Shown here piece by piece: positions 7,647-14,358 of a DNA stretch of 23,752 bases. Within the stretch, counting starts at the first letter, position 1. Each line of letters starts with the position of its first letter. This DNA is from Candidatus Woesearchaeota archaeon (GTDB taxonomy: Archaea > Nanobdellota > Nanobdellia > Woesearchaeales > BM511), in contig JAAOYE010000038.1 of assembly GCA_018221175.1 (NCBI GenBank), positions 1 through 23,752 of the forward strand, given 5' to 3'. The translations under genes and the position numbers were made by a program. The notes beneath the pieces are model-generated. The model saw nothing but the letters and a program-made list of their open reading frames with translations. It was not told where the DNA came from and did not search any database.

Positions 7647-8453
7647 ATGATGGAATCAAAAGTTGAAGAGCGAGAGAATCCAAACAAAAAGAAATATAGA
7701 AAAGAAATATTGGATGTCGCCTACAAGTTTTCTTCGCAAATCTATAAAGAACTTGGAACTTATATTAAGGCGATAGTTTTGTTTGGCTCATCTGCTAGAA
7801 AGAAAAACCTGTCTGGCGATGTAGATATACTCTTGGTTTTAGATGATACAAAATCAGTTCTTGACGCATCATTTATGCAGGCATACAAAATAGTTGTAGG
7901 AAAGACTGTGAAGAACGTTTCTGACAAGCTTCATGTTACAACACTAAAGTTCACAACGTTTTGGGAATACATGCGCTCATCTGACCCTATCGCTGTAAAT
8001 ATACTTAGAGATGGGGTGCCGCTTATTGACAGCGGATTTTTTGAGCCAATGCAAATACTGCTTTATGATGGAAGGATAAGGCCAACAACTGAATCTATCT
8101 GGGCATATTATACAAAGGCACCAAGAACTCTTCATAACTCCAAGTTTCACCTTGTGCAGGCAACACTTGACCTTTATTGGGCAGTTATTGACAGTGCACA
8201 CGCAGCACTTATGATGTCAGGAGAAATACCTCCTTCACCTGAGCACATAGCAGACATGTTGGAACAAAAGTTAGTAAAGACAGGCCATTTGGAAAAAAAA
8301 TATGCGACGATAATGGCAAATTTCTACAGACTGCAAAAAATGATTTCTAGAAGAGAGTTAGGCGAGGTAAAAGGTCAGGAATACGACAACTATTTCAAAG
8401 ATGCCCAGGACTTTGTAGACAGAATGAAAAAGTTTTTGGAAAAGAAAAAGTAG
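7647..8453 (+). CDS. nucleotidyltransferase fused to a HEPN-like helical domain
   Basis: Protein of 268 residues. Residues 20-120 are a minimal Pol-beta-type nucleotidyltransferase (MNT). The G-S loop is LFGSSARKKN (Gly47-Ser48) and the metal-binding acidic pair is GDVDILL (Asp58, Asp60). Residues about 150-265 are a helical bundle of HEPN/KNTase-C type, containing 'DLYWAVIDSAHAALMMSGE' and 'PEHIADMLEQKLVKTG', with a long C-terminal helix. In toxin-antitoxin systems MNT and HEPN are separate genes and MNT adenylylates HEPN; here both parts are in one chain. The HEPN RNase motif Rx4-6H is not present, since the equivalent region reads RRELGEVKGQEYDNY. A ribosome binding site AGAGGTG sits at 7639-7645; ATG 7647 or 7650 could be the start. 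It is third in the cluster that begins at 4033. Confidence 0.85.
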   Translation: MMESKVEERENPNKKKYRKEILDVAYKFSSQIYKELGTYIKAIVLFGSSARKKNLSGDVDILLVLDDTKSVLDASFMQAYKIVVGKTVKNVSDKLHVTTLKFTTFWEYMRSSDPIAVNILRDGVPLIDSGFFEPMQILLYDGRIRPTTESIWAYYTKAPRTLHNSKFHLVQATLDLYWAVIDSAHAALMMSGEIPPSPEHIADMLEQKLVKTGHLEKKYATIMANFYRLQKMISRRELGEVKGQEYDNYFKDAQDFVDRMKKFLEKKK

Positions 8454-8456
8454 TTC

Positions 8457-8627
8457 TTACCAGACAATCAAAGCAGCCACTACTAATAGGAGTCCAAGGC
8501 CAATTGAGCCCCACGCAGATTGCTCGTCCCATGGCGAGTTTTTAAACATTTCTGGAAAGTCTCTTATCCAGTCTATAGCTTTATTTACCCATGCGCTAAG
8601 CTTCTGTTTAATCTCGTCCATATCCAT
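8457..8627 (-). CDS. 56-aa tail-anchored membrane microprotein
   Basis: A short gene on the minus strand reading from ATG at 8627-8625 to TAA at 8459-8457. The first 36 residues are amphipathic and rich in Trp and acidic/basic residues, starting MDMDEIKQKLSAW. The last 18, GSIGLGLLLVVAALIVW, form a single C-terminal membrane helix with almost nothing beyond it, a tail-anchored topology. It has its own TATA box (TTTATATACC on the minus strand, 8660-8651) 24 bases before the ATG, which supports it being a real leaderless gene. It lies tail to tail with the nucleotidyltransferase gene, three bases apart. No family is recognised. It might act with the neighbouring GTPase or cluster, but nothing in the sequence shows this. 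Confidence 0.72.
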   Translation of the reverse strand: MDMDEIKQKLSAWVNKAIDWIRDFPEMFKNSPWDEQSAWGSIGLGLLLVVAALIVW

Positions 8628-8650
8628 AATAATATATTTCTTGAAAAAGA

Positions 8651-8660
8651 GGTATATAAA
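8651..8660 (-). promoter_or_regulatory. TATA box for the 56-aa microprotein
   Basis: TTTATATACC on the minus strand lies directly after the stop codon of the GTPase gene, 24 bases upstream of ATG 8627. Confidence 0.55.
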
Positions 8661-8661
8661 T

Positions 8662-9765
8662 TTATCTAATAAATAACTCTAACACGTCCCCGTCTCTTAG
8701 AACATGGTTAAGCATAAGCTTTTGTCCTCCAAACTTTGCACTTTTTCCCCAGACTTTAGAGAATCTGAACTTGTCTACAAAATCCCTGTGAAGCTTTTGG
8801 CAAACATCTTTCACAGTGCAATTCTTAAACATGATGAGGGGTTCGTCTAAGTCAGGTTTTTTTCCAGGTTCTTTAAGGTATATCCTTACTAGTTCAAGCT
8901 TTTTAAAAATCAGTTTTTTCAATTTTTCAATGTTGGTGATGTTCTTTGCGCTGACTGCGATGTCAACTTTAAGCTTTTTTTTAAGATTCTCAAGCTGTTC
9001 TTTAGATACAGCATCCACTTTGTTTAAAACAGTGATTGATGCCATGTATTTCTTGTTGTCTTGGATGCAGTCAATAAACTGTTCTTCGTTGATATTTTCT
9101 CTAATCAAGACCTCTGCATTATTGATTCTAAACGCCTGTAAAATCCCTTTTATTGTTTCGTCATTAAGGCTGGATAGCTTAACTGTTTTCCCAATCTTTA
9201 TTCCGTCTTTCCCTGTCTTTTTAATCTTGACATCCAGCTTTTTCTGGTTGATTCTAACACCGGTTTCATACACTTCTTTAAGTATTGCAGGCAAATGGTT
9301 TGGCTGCGTTGAATCAAGAAGAATCAGACACATATCTGCGTTTCTCATCGCACTTAGAACTTCTTTTCCGCGTCCTTTTCCAGATGCTGCACCCCTAACT
9401 ATTCCCGGCACGTCAAGTATTTGAATTTTTGCGTGCTCATATTCAAGCATGCCAGGAACAACAGTGAGTGTTGTAAAAGCGTAGCTTCCAACTTCTGAGT
9501 CAGCGTTTGTGAGCGCGTTGAGTAATGTGCTTTTACCAGTAGATGGAAATCCAACCATGATAACAGTGCCATCCCCCGACCTTTTTACAACATAACCCTC
9601 TTTTGCTCCTTTGGATTTTGAAACTATAAGCTCTCTTTTATCCTTTAAGCGTGCAAGCTGAGCCTTCATAAGGCCAATAGCGTGCTGGGTTTTTTTGTTG
9701 TACTTAGTTTTTGAGATCTGCTCCTGCAATTCCTCAATTTTTTTGTTGGTCTTGTCCATAGACAT
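8662..9765 (-). CDS. DRG-family (Obg-like) GTPase
   Basis: GTPase of 367 residues of the archaeal/eukaryotic developmentally regulated GTP-binding (DRG) family, which associates with ribosomes. The N-terminal 50 residues form a basic helical hairpin. The G domain follows: G1 GFPSTGKST (72-80), G2 FTTLTVVPG (98-106), G3 DVPGI (118-122) and G4 NKVD. The family-specific insert sits between G3 and G4. The last 75 residues are a TGS domain ending in VLRDGDVLELFIR. An in-frame ATG exists at 9813, but I place the start at 9765 because a TATA box lies at 9788-9796, giving a leaderless mRNA, and because the extra residues would be a hydrophobic run unlike the family. It is divergent from corA. No DRG-partner gene is nearby. 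Confidence 0.95.
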   Translation of the reverse strand: MSMDKTNKKIEELQEQISKTKYNKKTQHAIGLMKAQLARLKDKRELIVSKSKGAKEGYVVKRSGDGTVIMVGFPSTGKSTLLNALTNADSEVGSYAFTTLTVVPGMLEYEHAKIQILDVPGIVRGAASGKGRGKEVLSAMRNADMCLILLDSTQPNHLPAILKEVYETGVRINQKKLDVKIKKTGKDGIKIGKTVKLSSLNDETIKGILQAFRINNAEVLIRENINEEQFIDCIQDNKKYMASITVLNKVDAVSKEQLENLKKKLKVDIAVSAKNITNIEKLKKLIFKKLELVRIYLKEPGKKPDLDEPLIMFKNCTVKDVCQKLHRDFVDKFRFSKVWGKSAKFGGQKLMLNHVLRDGDVLELFIR

Positions 9766-9787
9766 AAGAATTATAGAAATTAATTGG

Positions 9788-9796
9788 ATATTTATA
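9788..9796 (-). promoter_or_regulatory. TATA box for the DRG GTPase gene
   Basis: TTATAAATA on the minus strand, about 25 bases upstream of ATG 9765. It is one half of a divergent promoter region with the corA TATA box at 9833. Confidence 0.55.
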
Positions 9797-9832
9797 ATTA
9801 ACCTATTCTTCACTAGTAAAAAACTACAAAGA

Positions 9833-9840
9833 TTTATAAA
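9833..9840 (+). promoter_or_regulatory. TATA box for corA
   Basis: TTTATAAA ends 25 bases before ATG 9866. A Shine-Dalgarno-like AAGAGG at 9851-9856 lies between them, so the true transcription start decides whether the gene is leaderless. Confidence 0.55.
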
Positions 9841-9865
9841 TAATTTTCATAAGAGGTTTTAGTAT

Positions 9866-10816
9866 ATGCTTAAAGGGTACTATGTCGAAAAAAATGAGGT
9901 GAAAGAGGACGGTCTTGATATCATCAAGAAAAAGGCGCCTGTAATATGGTTTGACTGCGTTAATCCTTCTAAAAAAGACATAAAAGAGCTTGCTGAGAGA
10001 ACAGGAATCCCTTATGCTGATGCACTTCAAGGTCTTGATGAAGAAGAGCGTCCAAGAATAAACCTTTCTGAGGGGTATGCACAGATAATTTTAAAGACTC
10101 CTGACAGGATAGCAAAAAATGTTGAAACAGTTTCATTTTCGATATTTATCATAAAAAATGAGATTATAACACTTAGAAAAGATGAGATTGACTTGTTTTC
10201 AAACATAGATGCCCTGCCAAAAGAAAAAAAACTTGATATTCTCTCAAAAACTCCAAGCCATTTCCTGCTTTTTTTAATCCAGGAAATCATCACTGAATAT
10301 TTTAGAAACACAGATGAAATAGAGGATGTGATAGAAAAAATTGACTCACACCTTTACAGAAATGTTGATGACAAAAAAATTATAAAAGAAATTTTTGACA
10401 TAAGAAAAACTTTGATTTATTTTCATAAATCACTAATTGCCAACAGAGAGGTTATTTCTGGAATAGAGTCGCATTACCTTCCCCAAATTGGAAAAACAGA
10501 GGCTAAAGAGGTTAGGCTTGTCCACAATGATATAACTCAGCTTATTGAGATGACAGGAACATACAGGGAGATTCTGCAAACTTCTTTAGAACTATATATG
10601 ACTTCTGTTTCAAACAACATGAATCAGGTTATTAAAAGACTTACAGTATATGCGTCATATGTTATGGTTCCAACACTTATTTCTGGGATTTATGGTATGA
10701 ACTTTAGATTTATGCCTGAAATACCCTGGCAATATGGATACCCCTTTGCACTAGGACTTATGGTATCTTCAATTATTGCCATGCATACATTGTTTAAACG
10801 AAAGGGCTGGATATGA
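9866..10816 (+). CDS. corA: CorA-family magnesium/divalent cation transporter
   Basis: CorA-type channel of 316 residues, expected to form a pentamer in the cytoplasmic membrane and import Mg2+ (or Co2+/Ni2+). The large N-terminal cytoplasmic alpha/beta domain occupies residues 1-150. Long stalk helices run to about 250. Two membrane helices are at the C-terminus: MVPTLISGIYGMNF carries the signature GMN (277-279) at the end of TM1, followed by a short outer loop MPEIPWQYGY and TM2 PFALGLMVSSIIAMHTLF, ending in a basic RKGWI tail. The length matches the family. The stop codon overlaps the ATG of the next gene (ATGA), so a Cys-rich surface protein is coupled to it. This is an unusual partner for a metal transporter. 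Confidence 0.95.
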   Translation: MLKGYYVEKNEVKEDGLDIIKKKAPVIWFDCVNPSKKDIKELAERTGIPYADALQGLDEEERPRINLSEGYAQIILKTPDRIAKNVETVSFSIFIIKNEIITLRKDEIDLFSNIDALPKEKKLDILSKTPSHFLLFLIQEIITEYFRNTDEIEDVIEKIDSHLYRNVDDKKIIKEIFDIRKTLIYFHKSLIANREVISGIESHYLPQIGKTEAKEVRLVHNDITQLIEMTGTYREILQTSLELYMTSVSNNMNQVIKRLTVYASYVMVPTLISGIYGMNFRFMPEIPWQYGYPFALGLMVSSIIAMHTLFKRKGWI

Positions 10817-12045
10817 CAAAAACAACAATCTTTACTATAATAACAATTGCTGCAATTCTTATAGTTTCAATTACTTTGTTTTATGAAGAGATTGAAGAAA
10901 CAGTTGTAAAGGTTACACAAGAAGTAATAGGTCCAAAAACAGCCCCAGAATCCAAAAAAATTTTTTGCTTTGAATATCTGGATGTAGATGGCAAAGTGCA
11001 GGAATATAAAGTTGAGTTTAACAAGTGCTCTGATAATAAAGCATCCTATTGCAAAGATGGAGTGATTATAAGCAACTGCAAGCTGTGTGGTTGTGGCATT
11101 GGAGAAGAATGCCAAAGCAACGGTGAATGTTTAGGCTTAGAGGAAGTTCCTATGGGCGGAGAAGAAGAGGCATTAGAAGAAGAAATAATAGAAGAAGAGA
11201 TAGCTGTGACTGGCTCTTGTGGCGACACAGACTCAGGATTTAGTCCAAACCCCATTTATCAATCAGGTTCCTGCATTGATGACACAACAACTTATTATGA
11301 CATATGTGAAGACCCAAACTCAGGAGGATTTAGCACGACATGGGTAAAGGAATATAGATGCAAAACAGTAAGTGGCGTGAGAAAATGTGTTGGTGAATAC
11401 AAAAGCTGTCCTTCAAACACCCAAATCTATTACGGAACACCAGCATCAGCATGCGGTGGCAATGCTTGTTCTATCCCCCAGACTTGTAGTGATGGAATCT
11501 TAAATCAGGATGAGACTGGTGTTGACTGTGGAGGTGTTTGTCCTGTTTGTCCTGTTGCAAACTGTACAGACGGAATACAAAATCAGGATGAGACAGGAAT
11601 TGACTGTGGAGGTGTATGTCCACTGTGTGTTGGAAATGAAACTTGTTCTGACGGCATTTTAAATCAGGATGAGACTGGTGTTGACTGCGGCGGTATTTGT
11701 CCTGCGTGCGAGACTTGTAGTGATGGCATTTTAAATCAGGATGAGACTGGTGTTGACTGTGGCGGTGTTTGTCCTGCGTGTAGTGGTCCTCAAGGATGTG
11801 TGGTATCTCCAACAGACCAATTCGGCCTTCCTGTGTTTGTAAATTCAGGCTGCACAGACGAAATAGGCTCATATTCAAATTCTTGTTCAGATCCAGTTGG
11901 AGGAGGTTCTAGCACTACATTTATCAAAGCATACGTTTGTGTCAGTGACACATGTGTTGAAAAATATTATTCGTGTCCAGTGATGGGGGAGAATTACTTT
12001 GGCCAAAGCAACTATGTCTGCAACAGCGGTGTTTGCACTACATAA
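10813..12045 (+). CDS. membrane-anchored Cys-rich repeat surface protein
   Basis: Protein of 410 residues with an N-terminal membrane anchor (TIFTIITIAAILIVSITLFY, residues 5-24), so it is probably exposed outside the cell. Residues 50-105 hold a first Cys cluster, followed by an acidic linker (EEEALEEEIIEEEI). Then come two related Cys-rich domains (about 137-220 and 330-410) that bracket four tandem repeats (about 224-323) of the form C-S/T-D-G-I-x-N-Q-D-E-T-G-V-D-C-G-G-x-C-P-x-C. The two outer domains share an S-G-C-x-D ... C-x-D-P-x-x-G-G-x-S-T-T-x-x-K pattern and so look like a duplication. The Cys pattern suggests disulphide-stabilised modules, possibly Ca2+ or metal binding through the Asp/Glu/Asn residues. 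The start overlaps the corA stop codon. Substrate and partner are unknown. Confidence 0.85.
   Translation: MTKTTIFTIITIAAILIVSITLFYEEIEETVVKVTQEVIGPKTAPESKKIFCFEYLDVDGKVQEYKVEFNKCSDNKASYCKDGVIISNCKLCGCGIGEECQSNGECLGLEEVPMGGEEEALEEEIIEEEIAVTGSCGDTDSGFSPNPIYQSGSCIDDTTTYYDICEDPNSGGFSTTWVKEYRCKTVSGVRKCVGEYKSCPSNTQIYYGTPASACGGNACSIPQTCSDGILNQDETGVDCGGVCPVCPVANCTDGIQNQDETGIDCGGVCPLCVGNETCSDGILNQDETGVDCGGICPACETCSDGILNQDETGVDCGGVCPACSGPQGCVVSPTDQFGLPVFVNSGCTDEIGSYSNSCSDPVGGGSSTTFIKAYVCVSDTCVEKYYSCPVMGENYFGQSNYVCNSGVCTT
11482..11782 (+). repeat. four tandem copies of a ~70-bp coding repeat
   Basis: Units begin near 11482, 11561, 11640 and 11713. All contain AATCAGGATGAGAC, and all translate to NQDETG[VI]DCGG. 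Copies 1, 3 and 4 are nearly identical in DNA, while copy 2 has diverged more. Spacing varies (79, 79 and 73 bp), so the linkers differ. The high DNA identity suggests recent expansion or gene conversion. Confidence 0.9.
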
Positions 12046-12047
12046 AG

Positions 12048-12057
12048 TTTAAATATC
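12048..12057 (+). promoter_or_regulatory. TATA box for the stomatin-like gene
   Basis: TTTAAATATC just after the preceding stop codon. Transcription near 12080 would give a short leader carrying AGGGGG at 12085-12090 as ribosome binding site for ATG 12100. Confidence 0.5.
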
Positions 12058-12099
12058 AAATAGTTTTCTTAATCGTCAATAAATAGGGGGTTGATAATA

Positions 12100-12855
12100 A
12101 TGCCAGTTTTAAATTACTTTTTAATCGGACTAGGGCTTTACTTAATTGCAGGCATCCGTGTCGTAAACGAATATGAGAGAGGTGTCAAGTTTTTTCTTGG
12201 TAAATATTCAGGTATTATGAAGCCAGGGCTTAGAATCGTACTTCCACTAATTCAAACATGGGAAAGAGTTGATGTAAGGGTAAAAGCAGTAGACGTTCCA
12301 GATCAAGACTGCATCACCAAGGACAATATATCTGTAAATGTAAACGCTGTTGTATATTACAAAGTTGCAAATGCAGACAAAGCAATATTGGAAGTTGAGC
12401 ACTTCAACTTTGCACTATCTCAGCTTGCACAGACAACCATGAGAAACATTGTTGGTGAAGTCGAGCTTGATGATCTACTTCAACAAAGAGACAAAATATC
12501 TGATAAAATCCAAAAGATTATTGACGCAGCAACAGATCCGTGGGGTCTCAAAGTTGATTCAGTTGACTTAAAAGACATCCAGCTTCCACAAGAGATGAAA
12601 AGAGTGATTGGTAAGCAGGCTGAGGCTGAAAGAGAAAAAAGAGCAGTGATAATTAAAGCTGAAGGAGAAGTTGTTGCAGCAAACAACATGGCCAAAGCAG
12701 CAAAGACGCTTTCAACAGCAAAAGGAGCTCTTCACTTAAGAACTCTACAGACGCTAAACGACTTGTCAAGTGACCAGTCAAACACTGTAATCTTCGCAGT
12801 GCCGCTTGAAATCCTAAGAGCGTTTGAGAAGATGGGTTTGTCTGTGGAAAAATAA
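12100..12855 (+). CDS. stomatin/SPFH-domain membrane protein
   Basis: SPFH (stomatin/prohibitin/flotillin) protein of 251 residues. An N-terminal membrane segment (LNYFLIGLGLYLIAGIRVV, 4-22) is followed by the SPFH beta-barrel domain with the family's hallmark 'NEYERGVKFFLGKYSGIMKPGL', 'WERVDVRVKAVDVP' and 'ISVNVNAVVYYKV'. A C-terminal coiled-coil (KQAEAEREKRAVIIKAEGE) drives oligomerisation. It probably organises membrane microdomains or regulates a membrane protease. The usual partner, NfeD, is not adjacent. I chose ATG 12100 and not the upstream TTG at 12091 because AGGGGG at 12085-12090 is well spaced for it. Confidence 0.95.
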   Translation: MPVLNYFLIGLGLYLIAGIRVVNEYERGVKFFLGKYSGIMKPGLRIVLPLIQTWERVDVRVKAVDVPDQDCITKDNISVNVNAVVYYKVANADKAILEVEHFNFALSQLAQTTMRNIVGEVELDDLLQQRDKISDKIQKIIDAATDPWGLKVDSVDLKDIQLPQEMKRVIGKQAEAEREKRAVIIKAEGEVVAANNMAKAAKTLSTAKGALHLRTLQTLNDLSSDQSNTVIFAVPLEILRAFEKMGLSVEK

Positions 12856-12858
12856 ACC

Positions 12859-12866
12859 TTTTTATT
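12859..12866 (+). promoter_or_regulatory. TATA-like box for the YkgJ-type gene
   Basis: TTTTTATT within a T-rich stretch about 25 bases before ATG 12889. The later T-run 12872-12877 may also end the stomatin transcript. Confidence 0.4.
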
Positions 12867-12888
12867 TTATTCTTTTTTCCCAATTATT

Positions 12889-13557
12889 ATGAAAGAATTT
12901 GAATGCGAACGATGCGGGTATTGCTGCACCCATATTTCTACACAGATAAACATGAGCTTGCTTGATATTAAATGGTTATCTGACTATACAAAAAAAAGTG
13001 TGAAGCGGCTTTTTGATGAAGGAATGGTAAGTTTTGTCCCGTTTATTCGAGCAGAAGACCTGTCCACATTTGATGTTGAGTTAGGGTTAAAAAGGCCTTG
13101 TCCGATGTATAAGGATAAAAAATGCGTTGTTTACCACGCACGCCCTATGAACTGCAGGACATTTCCCTATTGGTTGATTAACCATAAGATTCCAGATAGT
13201 CTTGCTTGCATACAAGGCGTAGAGCCAGCTGAGAAATACAAAGAGTATGAAAGAACTGTTGGGAAGATATTGCTCGATGAGGGCCTTAAAACAGAAAGGT
13301 TCATGAAAAAGATTGGAGCTTATCAAAGAATCGATTTGTCTGATGAAAAAAAGTATTTGGATTTGAAAAAAGATTTTGAAAAAACAAACAATAGAGATGA
13401 AATGGAGAAATTGTCTGACAAAATGATAAAACTCGCAGAGAAAAAAATCGATAAAAAACTCTTTGAGAAAATTCCTTTGATACAAAAAGAAGTTGAAAAA
13501 AGAAGTTTTGACGTAGAAATAGACAAGTTAATACAAGCAGAGGAGCTTGTACAGTAA
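12889..13557 (+). CDS. YkgJ-family cysteine cluster protein
   Basis: Protein of 222 residues with the YkgJ zinc/iron-chelating signature. The N-terminal motif is CERCGYCCTH (Cys6, Cys9, Cys12, Cys13). The central CPMYKDKKCVVYHARPMNCRTFP carries the C-x6-C-x(Y/H)-x-x-R-P-x-x-C-R-x-F-P pattern, and a further Cys lies in LACIQG. These cysteines presumably bind an Fe-S cluster or metal ion; the biochemical role of the family is not established. The C-terminal 100 residues are helical and Lys/Glu-rich, longer than in minimal family members. A TATA-like box about 25 bases upstream makes it a probable leaderless transcript. Its stop codon is immediately adjacent to that of the convergent racemase gene. 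Confidence 0.9.
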   Translation: MKEFECERCGYCCTHISTQINMSLLDIKWLSDYTKKSVKRLFDEGMVSFVPFIRAEDLSTFDVELGLKRPCPMYKDKKCVVYHARPMNCRTFPYWLINHKIPDSLACIQGVEPAEKYKEYERTVGKILLDEGLKTERFMKKIGAYQRIDLSDEKKYLDLKKDFEKTNNRDEMEKLSDKMIKLAEKKIDKKLFEKIPLIQKEVEKRSFDVEIDKLIQAEELVQ

Positions 13558-14262
13558 TTAAATACCTTTAATTGAAAAATCAACAGCTTTCTGAACAATA
13601 ATTTCTATGGTATCAAACAACTTAATATCTGTGTGTGTTTGGTCTATTGCTAGAGGTATTTCTGTGCATCCCATAACAATTGCTTCTGCACCTTTATTAG
13701 TATAATCACGCGCAATATCTTTTAATGTAATCACATCTGATGCTCCTTGTTTACCTCCCATAACATTTTTTATAACCTCATTTAATACTTTTTGCTGTGA
13801 ATTATTTGCAGAGATTACATCGATATTATCTTTAGAAAATTTTTTTTGATATAATCCCAATTTATTAGTGCTCTGAGCCGACCATAAACCAACTTTTCGG
13901 TAACCAGCTTCCTTAACTCTTTTCTTGGTTTCTTCAATAATGTTAAAAATAGGTATCCTGACCGCTTTTTGCATATCTTCATAAAAATAATGCACACTAT
14001 TGCAAGCTATAATAATCAGTTCACATCCCGCTTTCTCTAATCTTTTAACACCTTCAATTAATTGTTTTTTAACAAGCTCTTTGTTTTCTATTCCTGTTTC
14101 TTCAAATCCTTCTAAAGGGAGGCTGTAAATTATTATTGGAGGGTACTCATAATCTTGTACAGCACCATATTTATCTTGTGCATACTTTATCATCTTTTGA
14201 TATAGCTTTGCTGAAGCTTCAGGTCCCATGCCACCAAGTACACCAATAGTTTTATTTTTCAT
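13558..14262 (-). CDS. aspartate/glutamate racemase family protein
   Basis: Amino-acid racemase of 234 residues, PLP-independent and using two catalytic cysteines. The N-terminus TIGVLGGMGPEASAKLYQKM is the family's substrate-loop signature. Cys87 in IIACNSVH and Cys199 in MGCTEIPLAI are the acid/base pair and both are intact. The length and the pseudo-symmetric two-domain layout match aspartate racemase (RacX/YgeA-like). Broad-specificity or hydantoin-racemase-like activity is possible. It is a single gene: a TATA-like TTTTTTAAAG (14295-14286 on the minus strand) lies about 25 bases upstream, and it converges with the YkgJ-type gene with no gap. It has no cell-wall or D-amino-acid genes beside it. 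Confidence 0.92.
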   Translation of the reverse strand: MKNKTIGVLGGMGPEASAKLYQKMIKYAQDKYGAVQDYEYPPIIIYSLPLEGFEETGIENKELVKKQLIEGVKRLEKAGCELIIIACNSVHYFYEDMQKAVRIPIFNIIEETKKRVKEAGYRKVGLWSAQSTNKLGLYQKKFSKDNIDVISANNSQQKVLNEVIKNVMGGKQGASDVITLKDIARDYTNKGAEAIVMGCTEIPLAIDQTHTDIKLFDTIEIIVQKAVDFSIKGI

Positions 14263-14330
14263 AGTAAATAATAATGGGCAAATTCTTTAAAAAACTATTT
14301 GATTTTATAATAAACTATGTGCCAAAACTC

Positions 14331-14341
14331 TTAAATATAAA
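14331..14341 (+). promoter_or_regulatory. TATA box for rad50
   Basis: TTAAATATAAA about 20-25 bases before ATG 14359. The transcript is predicted to be leaderless. Confidence 0.5.
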
Positions 14342-14358
14342 TTGAAAATTAAATTCTT

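Noticed and set aside
8816..9424. Long open frame antisense to the DRG GTPase gene (202 codons, plus strand)
   Set aside because: Low-complexity Ser/Phe/Leu-rich translation typical of a shadow of a Lys-rich gene. There is no promoter or RBS, and the minus-strand gene has clear GTPase motifs.
11482..11782. CRISPR-like array
   Set aside because: The repeats are in frame inside a coding region, lack unique spacers of constant length, and encode a conserved peptide motif.
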